Assembly: GCF_030052815.1 (NCBI RefSeq)
Contig: NC_079510.1
Location: 30,333,823 to 30,397,822, forward strand
Source of the DNA: Hevea brasiliensis
Taxonomy: Eukaryota; Streptophyta; Magnoliopsida; Malpighiales; Euphorbiaceae
Direction: 5' to 3'
Length of the DNA: 64,000 bases
The position numbers and the translations under genes are program-made. The notes beneath the pieces are model-generated. The model made no database searches and was not told the origin of the DNA. It worked only from the letters and a program-made list of their open reading frames with translations. Position 1 is the stretch's first letter. The number at the start of each line of letters is the position of its first letter. Of the stretch, positions 1 to 12,615 are shown piece after piece.

Positions 1-769
1 TCTGGGTCCGTGGTAAATTATTCTTAGGACAATCTTTCAGACGATGGTCTATGGCCCCACATCTATAACAGGCTCCAGTCAATCTCCTACATTCACCTTT
101 ATGCCACTTGTTACAATGGCCACATTTTCTTGCTAATCCTGGCGCACTCACTACTTGTGTTTCTGGTTGATCTCTTCTAGGTCTAGATCTCCTACTTTGA
201 TCAGATGTCTGACTTAACTGTTCTCTCGGCCTCTTATTACTAGATTGTCCAAATTTCCTCTTTTGCTGATCACCACTCCTCTTTTGTTCTTCTTTATGAA
301 CACAGCTAATATATTTCTTTCTGAACTCTATCAGAAAGAATTCCCAAGTTACGTTGGCTGGTGGCACTACCTTGGTTACGACATCCCACCATCGATATGC
401 AGCTTCTTGTAACAATGAAACTGCACACTCCAAACTCTGTTCTGGTGTGCAATGGAGCTGCTGCAAGACTCTTTTAGTCCTTTCTAACCAATACTCAGCT
501 GCTACAGAATCGTCTTCCTTTCTACCATTAAAATCTACAGCTCCATATTTCCTAATTTTTTCTAGAGGTGATTTCCGCTGAAGCGGTGGTGGAATAACCC
601 CAGTCATCTGTCCGAAGAATTCAGTCATCTGCTCAAACAAGGCCTGTTGGGGTTGTACAGGCACCTCTTACACTGGTGGAGCAGGATCTCCCTGATTTCC
701 AATATCACTCCCAGTCGGGATACGACTTACTACTTCTTCTTCTACTGCCCTCTGCGATTCTGAGTCCAT
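1..769 (-). pseudogene. Ty3/gypsy gag fragment (element G0), cut by window edge
   Basis: This is the gag (capsid/nucleocapsid) part of a chromovirus-type Ty3/gypsy element, read on the minus strand from an ATG at 767-769. The retrotransposon-gag domain is visible (motifs YWLERT, LLQEAAYRWW, EFRKKYI). A nucleocapsid with two zinc knuckles follows near the left edge: CGHCNKWHKGEC, then CYRCGAIDHRLKDC, with all Cys/His ligands intact. One in-frame stop lies near 668. The sequence jumps from EFRKKYI directly to a basic, Gln-rich linker, so about 100 residues of the usual second half of the gag domain (present in Gypsy-A and Gypsy-C) are missing. Protease and pol lie beyond the window. The family call is firm; the element is broken. 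Confidence 0.85.
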
Positions 770-893
770 ACCTTAACCTAAAATAACCAAGAAAACAGAT
801 ATGCATTAGTGTCACCTCAACTCATATAAATGCAATGCATGTTATGCACACAATCTTATTCTATCTATCTATGCCTAGGAACGCCTAAACCGC

Positions 894-905
894 GCTCTGA
901 TACCA
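894..905 (-). other. Primer-binding site of element G0 (initiator Met tRNA)
   Basis: On the minus strand this reads TGGTATCAGAGC, the complement of the 3' end of plant initiator methionine tRNA. It lies 5 bases from the LTR end at 911, between LTR and gag, as expected for a minus-strand element. The stretch 770-893 is the untranslated leader. Confidence 0.85.
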
Positions 906-910
906 ATAAA

Positions 911-2327
911 TGTAACACCCCTCACCCGACTACAGTGTAACCGAGCAAAGTGTGCTACATTCGGTGCCGAAGCACCCTATCTTATCTTACTTTATTCCTT
1001 TCATAATTTGATCTCATTATATTTTAATATTAGTAATTTTTCGACGGAGAAACCAGCGGAGTTTCCTCTATTTTATTACCAGTTGACGTATTTTACTATT
1101 TACCTGTTTGAAAATTTCAATAATATTTTACAAATAAAATCTCATCAATTATTTTCATAGTTTTCTCATAATTCACATCTCATTCATATATCTCAATTTC
1201 ATATTCATTTCCATGCATTGTCTATATATTTCAAATCTGTCTTCGAATCCATACAATCTCATTCATGCTCAAATCACATAAGTAAAATTTTCAAATTTCT
1301 TTAATTTACATAATTTCATAATTTACATGATATATAAATTAATTACATATCGAAAACTAATTGATATTAAATTAAATGAATTCAAAATTATTTAAAAAAA
1401 AAATAAAGTAAGATAAGTTATGGTGCTCCGACACTGATTGTAGCATGCCTTGCTAGGCTACACTGTAGTCGGGTGAGGGGTGTTACATTTATATTTAAAT
1501 TTCATCCTCTTTGTGGCTGCCTAGAGCTTCCTTAGGGTGTGTGGATAAGTTTTAGTGAAGGTGACTTAGGGTTTTGGGGTGAGGAAAGGATGGAAATTGA
1601 AGCTTTAGAAAGTTTGTTAATGGAGGAGTGAGGGAGGAGGTGTAAAACGTTTTGAAGAAGAAGGAAAAGGGCTGCTGTTTTTTTTCACTTCAATTTTCTG
1701 CCCATTTGACTCATTTTAATTGGTTTATGGACATGTGTCACAAGGTGATTTGGTGAGAGTGCTTAGTGACATAAGCATGAGGTCAAAATTGTAATTTTAA
1801 TTCATTTTCTTTTCTTTTCTTTGCTACTCATTTTCAATTCAATTTTTAGCAATATTTATTCACATTTTATGTCATAATAATTATTTACTCAACTGGACAA
1901 GTCGGCCAAAAATCGTCTCTGAAGGCGAAATGACCAAAATGCCCTCCGTTTGGCTTAACGGGTCAAAATTGTCTGTACCGATTGAAAAAAAATTTTAAAT
2001 ATTTTCTTGGCATTCTAATGTCATAGGAACCTCAATGACCCTTTTCTGGAGTCCCAAAAATTATTTTATGAATTTTCTCTCGGGTCTAGGGCTCCTAGTT
2101 GCGAGAACCGCAACTTCCCTCTGGTTACCCATCGCTTGGGCACCGGCTCATTTAACTTGGTTGTGTTTTATTTCTAAAATTTTTCCTAAATTTTTCTTAT
2201 TAATATTTGAGTTAATTATGGTTCCTGACTTTAGTTTAAATATTTTTCCGGACGTTCTAGCTGTCCGGACCGACACCGGTCACCGAAACAGTAGAATGTA
2301 CGGAGTTGCTACCGGGAGGGTGTTACA
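911..2327 (-). repeat. Probable 5' LTR of gypsy element G0
   Basis: The segment starts tgtaac next to the PBS and ends gttaca at 2322-2327, so it has TG...CA ends. The first part (911-1380) matches the 3'-terminal part of the Gypsy-A LTR: the shared core around cagcggagtttcctctattt corresponds to the Gypsy-A stretch near 12800. The last 90 bases match the other end of the Gypsy-A LTR (gacattctgactgtccg region and cagtagaatgta). At about 1.4 kb it is much shorter than the 3.46 kb LTRs of Gypsy-A. The outer boundary is uncertain because LTR-end-like sequence continues to 2983. Confidence 0.6.
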
Positions 2328-2387
2328 ACTGGTCACAGGAACAGTAGAATATGCAGAATTGTTACAGTGAGGGTATGCAGAATTGTA

Positions 2388-2399
2388 GCTTTGATACCA
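2388..2399 (-). other. Second PBS-like site beside the inner LTR end
   Basis: The minus strand reads TGGTATCAAAGC, one mismatch from the initiator-Met PBS. It is again exactly 5 bases from a tgtaac LTR start (2405). Together with 2328-2387, which resembles the terminal 40 bases of the LTR (aacagtagaatatgcag), it suggests remnants of a second LTR-leader junction. Confidence 0.55.
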
Positions 2400-2983
2400 A
2401 TAAATGTAACACCCCTCACCTGACTACAGTGTAGCCTAGCAAGGCATGCTACAATCCGTGTCGGAGCACCATAACTTATCTTACTTTATTTTATTTTTTT
2501 AATAATTTTGAACTCGTTTAATTTAATATTAATTAGCTTTTTCATATGTAATTAATTTATATATCATGTAAATTATGAAATTATGTAAATTAAAGAAATT
2601 TAAAAATTTTACTTATGTGATTTGAGCATGAATGAGATTGTATGGATTCGAAGACAGATTTGAAATATATAGACAATGCATGGAAATGAATATGAAATTG
2701 AGATATATGAATGAGATGTGAATTATGAGAAAACTATGAAAATAATTGATGAGATTTTATTTGTAAAATATTATTGAAATTTTCAAATAGGTAAATAGTA
2801 AAATACGTCAACTGGTAATAAAATAGGAGAAACTCCGCTGGTTTCTCCGTCGAAAAATAATTAATATTAAAATATAATGAGATCAAATTATGAAAGGAAT
2901 AAAGTAAGATAAGATAGGGTGCTCCGGCACCGAATGTAGCACACTTTGCTCGGCTACACAATAGTCGGGTGAGGGGTGTTACA

Positions 2984-4340
2984 CCTAATGTTAATTTTTT
3001 TTTTTTTACTATGAGCAATTGGCATACTCATTTAATTCTCGTTTAATTTGTAATGTTATTCATCATAATAAATTTCCTTTTAATAAAGATGATTTATCTT
3101 CTTTCCTTTACAATGCATGTCATATTAGTAAATCTCATAAACTTCCTTTTATTGAAACTTATTCTAAAATCACTCAACCATTGCAATTAATTTGCTCTGA
3201 TGTATGGGGCACTTTGCCCACTCCTTCTGTTGATGGTTACCATTATTATGTCATCTTCTTTGATCATTATAATATGTTTGGATTTACTTCTCAAAACAAA
3301 AATCTGAGGTGCTTAATACTTTTATTAAATTTAAACACGGTTGAGAAATACTTTGATTTGCCTATAAAGTGCTTCTAAGCAAATTAGAGGGTGAATTTCA
3401 AGCTTTGAGCAAATATTTATGCGATATGGCATAACTCAATAGGTTTCTTGTCCTCACACTCCCAACTAGAATAGGTGTGCAAAATGGAAACACTGTCATA
3501 TTATTGGAATTGGCTGAACATTACTTCATTATGCACCCATTCCACAATCATATTGGACGTAGCCTTTGAAATAGTTGTTTACACTATCAATAGATTGCCA
3601 CTCACCCACACACTACCCCATTACACCATTTGAAAAATTGTTCATTCATTAACTAAATACAGTGAATTAAAAGTGTTTGGCTACTTATGTTATCCTTGGC
3701 TCAAACCTTATGCCAAAGATAAACTAACACCAAGATCAACCCTTATGCGTGTTCTTAAGATATAGCAAAATTCATAAGGGTTATATTTGCTTGGATCAAT
3801 CTACTAGAAAAAATATAAATCTCACTTCATGTTGTCTATTTTAAATAAGTATTCCCATTCTCTACAAACCATATTACTCACCCAAGTCCAAATCCTATGC
3901 GCAATGGTCCAGTTGTGCTTCCTTTGTTACTACCCGACACCAACATCCCACAGACCATGCAACGTGACTCCAAAATGTTTATTGGCATTCTTGGTCCCCT
4001 GCCTTTATCATACCCTTCCTCACCCACCAGTCCACCAAACCATCAAACTTCTACACCAATCGTACCAAAACAACTATGGCATTCCTCCTCCCCACCTGAA
4101 CTAGTTCGCACTTCTCCATCACATATACTAACCCATAATCCACACCAACAAGTATCCAAGTCCATTACCAATGGTCTATCTCTTATTGTTGACCTTAACT
4201 CTTCTCCATAAGATGTTCAACAACAATCCTACAATAAACCACCCCAGTCCAACACAAAGACTATTACGTCTATTACAAAAACTCACCTGATGATTACAAG
4301 ATTCTGAATTAGCTCTCTCAAACTGAAGCTCTTTACCACA
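2984..4340 (+). pseudogene. Copia-1 integrase region (degenerate)
   Basis: Remnant of a Ty1/copia pol gene. The pre-integrase/integrase junction is recognisable at about 3040-3300: CHISKSHKLPF, then LICSDVWGTLPTPSVDGYHYY, the usual first-Asp region of the integrase core. Further downstream, in other frames, are QNGNTV, INRLP-like and PWLKPYAKDKLTPRS motifs (3470-3740) typical of the end of the copia core. It contains many frameshifts and stops. Gag and protease are missing because the left side is cut at 2984 by the G0 inverted repeat. The right side is cut at 4340 by Gypsy-A, and the same element resumes at 16112. Confidence 0.85.
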
Positions 4341-4345
4341 ACTAA
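4341..4345. other. Target-site duplication of Gypsy-A, left copy
   Basis: The five bases actaa just before the LTR are repeated exactly at 16107-16111 just after the other LTR. This proves the element boundaries and shows insertion into Copia-1. Confidence 0.95.
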
Positions 4346-7300
4346 TGTGATGCCTCTTACCCGTCTACTATATAACCAAGCAAGAAGTGTCACATTCAGT
4401 GCCGGAGCATCCTATCTTGTCTTATCATGTCCATTGTAAACTTTTAATATCATTTTAAAGCATGTAATCCATGTGTAGAAAAAAAAATTTCTTTTATATA
4501 ACTTATTTCTGTGGAGACCCGGACAGAGCCTCCTCTGTTTTATTAGCATCTGGTGGGTTTCACTAATCACCTGTTAATATGTTCATATTCATTTCACATA
4601 TTTCCATATCATATTCTCTTTTATCATATCATTCATAACTATCTATGAGATCTTAATATAAAGTATCATCTATTCCATTCATATGGAAGTTCATAGATAA
4701 TAAATTACAAGTTTACTTATAATCTCAAAGTTTAATTACAATCCAAAATAAAATACATCAAGTGTTTGTATACAATGAACAAAAGAACAAAATCTAGACA
4801 TACATGAGCCCTACCAACAAAATACAAAAGAATAAGATGACTCTGGATGGTGGCAGATCTGGTCAGAGCTCCGTCAGGGCACTACTGGTGCTGCTGCTGC
4901 AGCTGCTCGAACTGGTCTCCAATACCTACGCAATGGAAAACCAACACGCTAAGCATAATGCTTAGTGGTGTATAATTTGTAATAACAATAACTAATAATT
5001 GAAATAGTAATGGCAATTCATAATTTTCTGGGTCTTTTACATTTTCATTTCTCTTTGGAAACAATTAAAATTATTGAGATCTTTTATATTTACTTATTGT
5101 ATATTAAGTCTTAATTAATCATTATCAGCATCCAAGAAACTTATAATAAATTATAAAAGGTGGATATACGAGAGTATACTAGTTAGACAGTCATATGTCT
5201 ATCCAGTATACGTCGGTCATGTTAGGCATGAAGCCTGTGGATAGGCATTTAAGCTAGATATAATATCAGGCACATTGGCCAACGGGCAGGCATAAAGCCT
5301 GTAGAACAATCATGCCAAACATATTTTATCTGTTAATGATTATTCCTATAGGCAGTACTGCTATCTGTAGTCCCTAATTAGTATACCAATTGATCCAAAA
5401 TAAATAAATAGTTTAGGTATACTATAGGCAATTAAACATTATTACTTATTTACTTGAAATATTCATGTCACTTTATAGTGAGAAAATAGGTTCCACATAC
5501 CCCTTTCATGTGGTTTAATGTTTAATGGCTTGTTGGGGTTAAATTCATACCATAAGATAATTTATCTCATGGACCTTTCTTTGGTTTTAGTTTTTGTGTC
5601 TTACATTTACCTATCCATTTGATCAGTTTGTAGCCACTGTTTGGCCACACTTCCTTCATGGAAGTTGTTCCTTTATGTCTTATCTTTATTGCCTCTTTGA
5701 AATCATGTTAATTTGATTTTTAGAACTTAAGTTATGGTCAGATAACCATAACTGACTCATTTCCAGATTCTGGTTCCTGAACTAGGCAGCTTTTGGACTT
5801 AAAATTTACCTAATTAATGGAACATGTTGTAGTGACTTTGGGCATGGTGATCCTCATAGAAATTGTTTTCCTATGTCTTATCATCATTGAGAAATTTGAA
5901 TCACAATTTTTCAAGTTTTGTGGAATTATTTATGGCCAATTAACTGACTTGGACTCATGTACCCTGTGCCAACACGTGTTCAGTTTAGGTCAGTGACTGC
6001 AGGTCCCTTTTTGAGGTCTTTAAATTTATAATTTGAGGAAGGTTCCTAAAATAAAGTTGTAGCCCTTTTCTCAAGTTTCGAGAAAGGTATGGGTCATCCC
6101 AATTAGATTTTTCTAGCGAGAGTTATGACTAAAAGACTGTTATGGGGTCAAATGAAGTTTGGTAAGATTCAAGGTTTTAATGTATTGACTTGCTCTAACT
6201 ATTTTACCTAGTTCTCTTGATTTCTGGGTGTTGGTCAAAATACCAATTTTGTAGGTCTGTGGACATTTTGCCACTGGTTTCAGTATATTTGAGTTCTTGT
6301 AGACCAAGTTATGGCCATTTTTCCAAAACTGGTCGGGTAAGTTTATGTCCAGCAGTTTCTGGACAACCTAATTCTGGGCAGTTTTATAACCCAACTTGGG
6401 CCAGCAATTTGGTTTGGTTTTTGGCATTTCTGGGTTCAGTGGTCTTCATGAAAATTGTAGCTCTATATCTAAGCTTTCCAATGGTATCAAATTCAAGTCA
6501 TTTGGACCAGTATAGAGGGAGTTATGACTAAATGAATAGGTACTATTTATTTGGTCATTTTCTGGGCTTTATGCAAGGTCATCCGGATTTGGGCAGTGTT
6601 TAGGTCAAGTTTTGGAAAGAATTTGGGTATGATTTCTTCATAGAAAATGGGCTATTTTGGGTCTAGTTTTGCCTCCAATTAGCCTCATGCCAATTGGAGC
6701 AACACACAATCAGTTATGGTTCATCAAACACAATGGACTCATTGAGTTCCAACCTACAGAAAATAAGCTCTCCCAATTTTCAATTTCCTCCAACTTCCTT
6801 ACTTCAATTGGCATGCATAACACTTCTATAGCAATAATCTCAACTCAATAGGTCAATTTCTAGCATTTACACAAAATCCTCAAATCATGTACACAAACCC
6901 TAGTTTCAAAGTTTCAAACTCAATCAATTCACTCCCTTTCACTTCTCATACATATACTTATATCAATCATCACCTTTAAACTCATTTACATCATGTGAAC
7001 ACATCAAAGCCCAACACATTTCATGGCTTCCGAAAATAGGGGCATCATGGGTTCATGGATTTCTTTTAAATTTCTTAAAATTTCTACTTATCTCAAGCCA
7101 TTTTCAAGGATTAAAAGAAAAGTGAGGGAAGAAAAGCACTAACCTTTTTGGTGACTTATTAAACTTCTCTTATACTTCTTCTTATTACTATCAATAGCTT
7201 TCTTATGGAGTGGGGATGATTTTTTGTGAAGAGAGCTATGGGTTTTAGTGAGGAAATGAGGTGGAAATCAAGCTTGAAGCTTGAATAACAATGGTGGAAA

Positions 7301-7802
7301 AAGAGAGCAACCAGTCGGCCAAGGAGAGAGAGAGAAGAGGGAGTGGAGAAGATGACTTGGGTTGCTAGGATTTGTCTTCTTATGTCTTATATATATTCTT
7401 TTTTTTTGTACTTTAAATTTTTATAATTTCATAACCTTTTTCTTTTCTTTTCTTCTTCTTTTCTAATTCAATTCATAAAGTTTTTTAATTTATGTTATTT
7501 ATTTTATGCTCTAAATTTTTAATTTGACATTTAGGTCAAATTTTACCTCTGGGGGTAAAATAACCAAAATGCCCTTCGTAGTGCATATTGGGTTATTTTT
7601 ATATTTTTGGTACCAATTAATAAATTCTCTAAATTTTATTTTATTTTCTCTAAATTTTTTCTATATTTTCTTAATATTTATTCCATCAATTTATGCCTCC
7701 TCACTATAGTTTAAGTGTAGTTCTAGACATTCTGACTGTCCGAATAGACATTAGTCGACACAACAGTAGAATATACGGACTACCTATGGTAAGGGCGTTA
7801 CA
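4346..7802 (-). repeat. 3' LTR of Gypsy-A
   Basis: 3457 bp, starting tgtgatgcc and ending gcgttaca on the + strand; it matches 12633-16106 throughout. The short open frames inside it are repeated in the other LTR or in no known protein and are not genes. Confidence 0.95.
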
Positions 7803-7817
7803 ATTCTTCCCCTCTAA
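7803..7817 (-). other. Polypurine tract of Gypsy-A
   Basis: The minus strand reads agaggggaagaat immediately before the 3' LTR. This is the expected second-strand priming site. Confidence 0.85.
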
Positions 7818-7819
7818 AT

Positions 7820-9354
7820 AAAAATTTCGTCCTCGAAATTTATCTGAAATAAAGAGCTGAGGGAATTGCTGCTTCATCGTCTCCTCGCTCTCCCATGTGG
7901 CTTCTTCTGTGTTGTGGTGTCTCTACAAGACTTTCACTAGTGGGATCCTCTTGTTTCTGAGTTCTTTCACTTCCCGTGCCAAGATTCTGACTGATTCTTC
8001 TTCATATGTCAAATCAGGTTGCACAATTATCTCCTCTGCTAAAATGACATGTGAAGGATCTGATCTGTATCTCCTGAGCATCGACACATGGAATACATTA
8101 TGAATCTTGTCCAGCTTAGGTGGTAAAGCTAGCCTGTAGGCTACTGGACCCACACATTCAATGACATCATATGGACCAATAAACCTAGGGCTTAACTTAC
8201 CCTTCTTACCAAATCTTAGCACTTTCTTCCAAGGTGGTACCTTGAGAAACACCTTATCACCAACCTCATACTCTATATCCTTTCTTCTCAAGTCGGCATA
8301 TGACTTCTGTCTGTCTGAGGCGGCTTTCAAATTGTCTCTAATGAGTTTCACTTTTTCCTCAGTCTGCCTCACTAAGTCTGGGCCCACTACTTTTTCTTCA
8401 CCCATTTCTGTCCAGCATAAGGGATTCTTGCATTTCCTCCCATACAATGCTTCATATGGAGCCATTTTTATGCTAGCTTGGTAGCTGTTGTTGTAAGCAA
8501 ACTCTACCAAAGGAAGATACTTCTCCCAACTTCCTTCAAAATCAATGATGCAGCCTCTTAACATATCCTCCAATACCTGAATCACCCTTTCTGACTGTCC
8601 ATCCATCTGTGGATGAAAAGCCATACTAAAGTGTAGTTGAGTGCCTAAAGACTCCTGTAGCCTCTTCCAAAACCTCGAAGTAAATCTCGAGTCTCGGTCA
8701 GATAGGATAGATGTTGGCCCTCCATGTAGCCTAACTATCTCATCTATGTAAATCTCTACTAACCTCTCTAGTGAGTAGTCGGCTCTAACTAGTAGGAAAT
8801 CAGCTAACTTGGTCAATCTATCCACAATCACCCATATAGTATCATGCTTCCACTGTGTCAATGGTAGCCCAATAACCAAATCCATGGTGATGCGGTCCCA
8901 TTTCCACTCTGGTATGGATATAGGTTACAACAACCCTGATGGAACCTGATGCTCAGCCTTAACTTGCTGGCATGTCAAATATCTGGTCATAAAATCACCA
9001 ATCTCTTTCTTCATTCTGGGTCACCAATAATGTGTTTTCAGGTCTTGGTACATCTTGGTACTTCTTGGGTGCATAGCATGGAAGCTACTGTGTGCCTCTT
9101 TCAAGATATTCTTCTTCAGTTCCTCATCTCCTAGTACACAGATTCTGCCTTTATAATGCAGGAACCCATCTCCTTTCAACTCATAGTTAGTCTCCTTCCC
9201 CTCTTTAGTTTTGCACATAACAGTTAGCAACTTTTCATCCCTTAACTGTACTTCTTGTATTTGTTGTAACAAGCTTAGCTTTACAAGCAACTTAGCCAAA
9301 ATTTCCCCATCCTGTGCTAAAGACAATTGAGCATTCAATACTCTCAAAGCCATC
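7820..9354 (-). pseudogene. Gypsy-A integrase and chromodomain
   Basis: Integrase part of the Gypsy-A polyprotein. The N-terminal zinc-binding region (HAMHP to [14 protein letters not shown]) lies at about 8940-9080; one of its Cys is changed to Tyr (TRYLTC for the usual SKCLTC). The catalytic core follows: WDRITMDL (first Asp), LSDRDSRF (second Asp) and GQSERVIQ (Glu). Next come a GPY/F-type module (FIGPYDV) and a chromodomain-like tail (EEATWESEE, QFPQLF) reaching almost to the polypurine tract. Stops occur near 9019, near 8926 and just after VKVL at about 7923, where the family usually has Trp. The longest open stretch is 7923-8885. It is clearly homologous to the integrase of Gypsy-C but non-functional as read. 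Confidence 0.93.
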
Positions 9355-11170
9355 ATGGACTTCCTGCTCAGTGTGTCAGCCACATTTGCCTTTCCCGGGT
9401 GATAGTCGATCACACAGTCATAATCTTTAAGGAATTCAATCCATCTCCTCTGTCTCAGATTGAGTTCCTTCTGAGTTGGCAAATACTTCAGACTCTTGTG
9501 ATCCATATAGATGTAGCATTTCTCACCATATAGGTAATGCCTCCATATCTTCAATGCAAATATTATTATCGCTAATTCCAGATCATGAGTTAGGTAGTTA
9601 TTTTCATGTGGCCTTAGCTGTCTGGAAGCATAGGCAACTACTTTCCCTTCCTGTGTTAGGACACACCTAAGCCCATTGTGAGAGGCATCACTGTAGATCA
9701 CATAGTCTTTCTCTGACTCTAGCTGTGTCAACACTGGAGCTTCTGTAAGCATAGCCTTCAGCTTCTTAAAGCTAGTTTAACATTTATCATTCCAGTCAAA
9801 CTTTGCATTCTTATGCAGTAACTTAGTCAGTGAGGCTGTTATAAGGGAAAATCCCTTCATAAATCTCCTGTAGTATTCTGCTAACCCCAAAAAGCTTCTA
9901 ACCTCTGTTACATTTCTGGGAGGCTTCCATTCAACTATTGCTTTAATCTTCTTTGGATCTACCCTGATCCCATCTGCTGACACAATGTGTCCAAGGAAGG
10001 ATATCTCATCCAACCAGAAGTCACACTTGGATAACTTAGCATACAACTGCTTTTCCCTTAGTGTCTGTAGCACTACTCTCAGGTGTTCATCATGCTCTTC
10101 CTGATTCTTAGAATACACCAGAATATCATCTATAAAGACCACAACAAACCGATCTAAGTAGGAATGAAAGATGCGGTTCATTAGGTCCATAAAAGCTACT
10201 AGTGCATTTGTTAGCCCAAATGGCATCACTAGAAACTCATAGTGTCCATGCCGAGTCCTGAAAGCAGTTTTAGGAACATCTGTCTCCTCCACTCTCAACT
10301 GATGACAACCGAATCTGAGATCTATCTTAGAGAATACTCCAGCTCCCCTCAACTGATCAAACAGGTCATCTACCCAAGGTAAAGGATAGTCACCTTATTC
10401 AACTGCCGGTAGTCTATATATAGTCGAGGGGTACCATTCTTCTTCTTCACAAATAGTATTGGTGCTCCCCAAGGTGACACAATAGGGCGTATGAAAACCT
10501 TGTCTAGTAGTTCTTGTAATTGAACTTCTAACTCTCTCAGTTTAGTAGGTGCCATCCTATATGGAGCAATGAAAATCGGTGCAGTACCCTACATAACCTC
10601 TATGGCAAACTCCACTTCTCTATTAGGTGGCAAACCCAGCAAATCTTTTAGAAATACATCCAGAAAATCACACACAGTGGAGATGTTTGATAAGCTCAGG
10701 CTAGTCTTCCTAGTGTCAACCACATGTGCTAAGAAAGCCTCATAGCCCTTTCTTATCATTCTTCTGGCTGCTGTTGCTGATATTATAGTAGAAAGACAAC
10801 CTATTCCTTAACCCACAACTGTAATCTCATCCCCTTTTGTTGTTTGTAGTGACATCCTCTTTAGCCGACAATCTACCATTACTTGATGACGTGATAACCA
10901 ATCCATTCCTACTATCACATCTAACTCATGGAACGGTAGCTCAATCAAGTCAGCTAGAAACTCATAACCCTGTATCCTTAGAGGATAACCCTTGTAGACC
11001 TTTTTCACCATGACACTATGGCCTAAAGGGTTTGTGACTTATATGTCCTCCTCTAACTCCTCTATCTGTACCCCTCTATCAACTGGTAGTGTGATACACA
11101 CATATGATGTGTGGAACCTAGATCAATCAATGCACATACTAACATATCATAAAGAGAAAATGTGCCTCTA
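9355..11170 (-). pseudogene. Gypsy-A protease, reverse transcriptase and RNase H
   Basis: Read on the minus strand. A retropepsin remnant at 10800-11130 has IDLGSTH where the family has D(S/P)G(S/A)TH, then VIVGMDWLSRH. RT begins near 10560 ([24 protein letters not shown]), with MPFGLTNA at about 10210 and the catalytic FIDDILVYS at about 10120-10145. The connection domain and RNase H follow ([29 protein letters not shown], ending DTLSRK near 9357). The second Asp-box residue set is present, but stops near 9776 and 10370, and more upstream between protease and RT, split the frame. Confidence 0.92.
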
Positions 11171-11369
11171 ATGACATCAGCTAGCTCTGGCTCATCTCGA
11201 GCTCTCATAGCATAAGCACGAGGTGCTACCCTAGTCTCCTGTCTCTGAACTGTCTCTGCAGTAGGACGCTATGATGTACCAGCTGTATCAAGCCTCGCAG
11301 GTCTTCTACCCCTCTGTGCTGCTGGGGTAGGTCTCTCTGTCTGGGGTGGAACACTAGTATTCCTCTATG

Positions 11370-12490
11370 GATAATCCTTCAGGAAGTGATCCGTAGACCC
11401 ACATCTGAAACATCCACCCATCAATAATCTGCACTCTCCTCTGTAGGGCCTACCACAATGTGTACAAGCTGGTGGTGGGGCTGATCCCCGTGTAGCTACA
11501 CCCGAAGAACTACCCACTGATGCACCAGACTGTCCTCCTCCTTGTGGAGCAAACCGAGATTTTTGCCTCTTGCCTCGGACCTGAGTCTGACCCTGAGACT
11601 CCTTGGGCTTCTTACTACCAGTGTTTGCTAAACAGGACTTACCAGATCCAGAACCCCTCTTATGTTGCCTATCCTTTCTAGACTACTCTTCATTTCTTAC
11701 TCTCTCCACATCAAGGGCTGATGCTACCAACAGAGAGAAATCGATGAAGTGGTGAGTGTCACTATCAGCCTGATGTTGTCATTCAGTCTGTCTTCAAACC
11801 TTCTGCACTTATCAGTTTTCGTGGCATCAACTCCAGTGCATATCTACTAAGTCTCACGAATTCTCACTCATATTCGGAGACTGTAAGCTACCTCTATCTC
11901 AGTGCTAGGAATTCTCTCCTTCTGGCCTCTAAGCACACATGGCTGATATATTTCTTTCTGAATTCAACTAGAAAGAACTCCCAGGTGATCTGTAGAGGCT
12001 GTACCACTCTCAATACTGTCACCCACCATTTATATGCATCCTCCTGTAGCAGTGACAGATCACACTCCAACTGCTGCTTTGGGGTGCAGTGCAACTACTG
12101 CAATACCCTCTCTGTCCTCTCCAGCCAATACTTTGCTGTGGCTGGATCATCCTCCTTCTTACCCCTGAAGTCAACTGCCCCATACTTTTGTAGTCTCTCT
12201 AGTGAGGATCTGTGTACAGATTGCAGTTGTGAGGGTAGTGGTGGCTGTACAGGTGGTGATGGTTGTGGCTATGGCTGTGGAGGTGGAGATGGCTGTGGTA
12301 TAGCTCCGGTGACCTGACAGAGCAGATGAGTCATCTGTTCCAAGAAGGCCTGCCGTGCTATCCCTGCAGTACCATGGGATGACTCGGCTCTACTACTTCA
12401 CTCCCTACTAGGAGTAGGTGTGGGTGCGTGACTCTCTACCTCCTCCTCTATCAGTCCAGAAGGTTCGTGCTCTGAAGGATCAGATGCCAT
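11370..12490 (-). pseudogene. Gypsy-A gag
   Basis: The start codon is at 12488-12490, about 125 bases downstream of the PBS in the element's direction. A Pro/Gln-rich N-terminus is followed by the retrotransposon gag domain (YGAVDFRGKKEDD, LLQEDAYKWW, FRKKYISH) at about 11890-12190. A basic linker and two zinc knuckles (CTHCGRPYRGEC and CFRCGSTDHFLKDY) lie at 11390-11470. The second knuckle ends in Tyr instead of Cys. Several in-frame stops are present. It is more complete than the G0 gag because it keeps the second half of the gag domain. Confidence 0.88.
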
Positions 12491-12615
12491 CAATCCTATA
12501 AAACAGACAAAGAATATATCTGCATTAGTGTCACCTCGACTCTATTTAAAGGCCCATGCATGTGATGCACTCTATCTATTTCTAACTATCTAGGTCTAGG
12601 ACCTCCTAAACCTCT

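Larger units (their letters stand above)
911..2983. repeat. Long inverted repeat: 577/579-bp arms around a 0.92 kb loop
   Basis: The arm at 911-1487 recurs in reverse complement at 2405-2983 with only scattered differences. Each arm in addition has its own terminal inverted repeats of about 85 bp: tgtaacacccctcacc at one end and ggtgaggggtgttaca at the other. These termini are homologous to the 3' terminus of the neighbouring gypsy LTRs. The arrangement could fold into a long hairpin. It may be a rearranged pair of LTRs or a foldback-like non-autonomous repeat. Confidence 0.85.

Noticed and set aside
911..2983. Treating the 578-bp arms as an ordinary MITE
   Set aside because: Their terminal sequences are those of the adjacent gypsy LTR and a PBS sits beside them, so a plain DNA-transposon origin is not supported; reported as an unresolved structure instead.
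3829..4211. Pro/Ser-rich frames at the end of the first Copia-1 block
   Set aside because: They fall in the variable linker between copia integrase and RT; no separate gene is needed.
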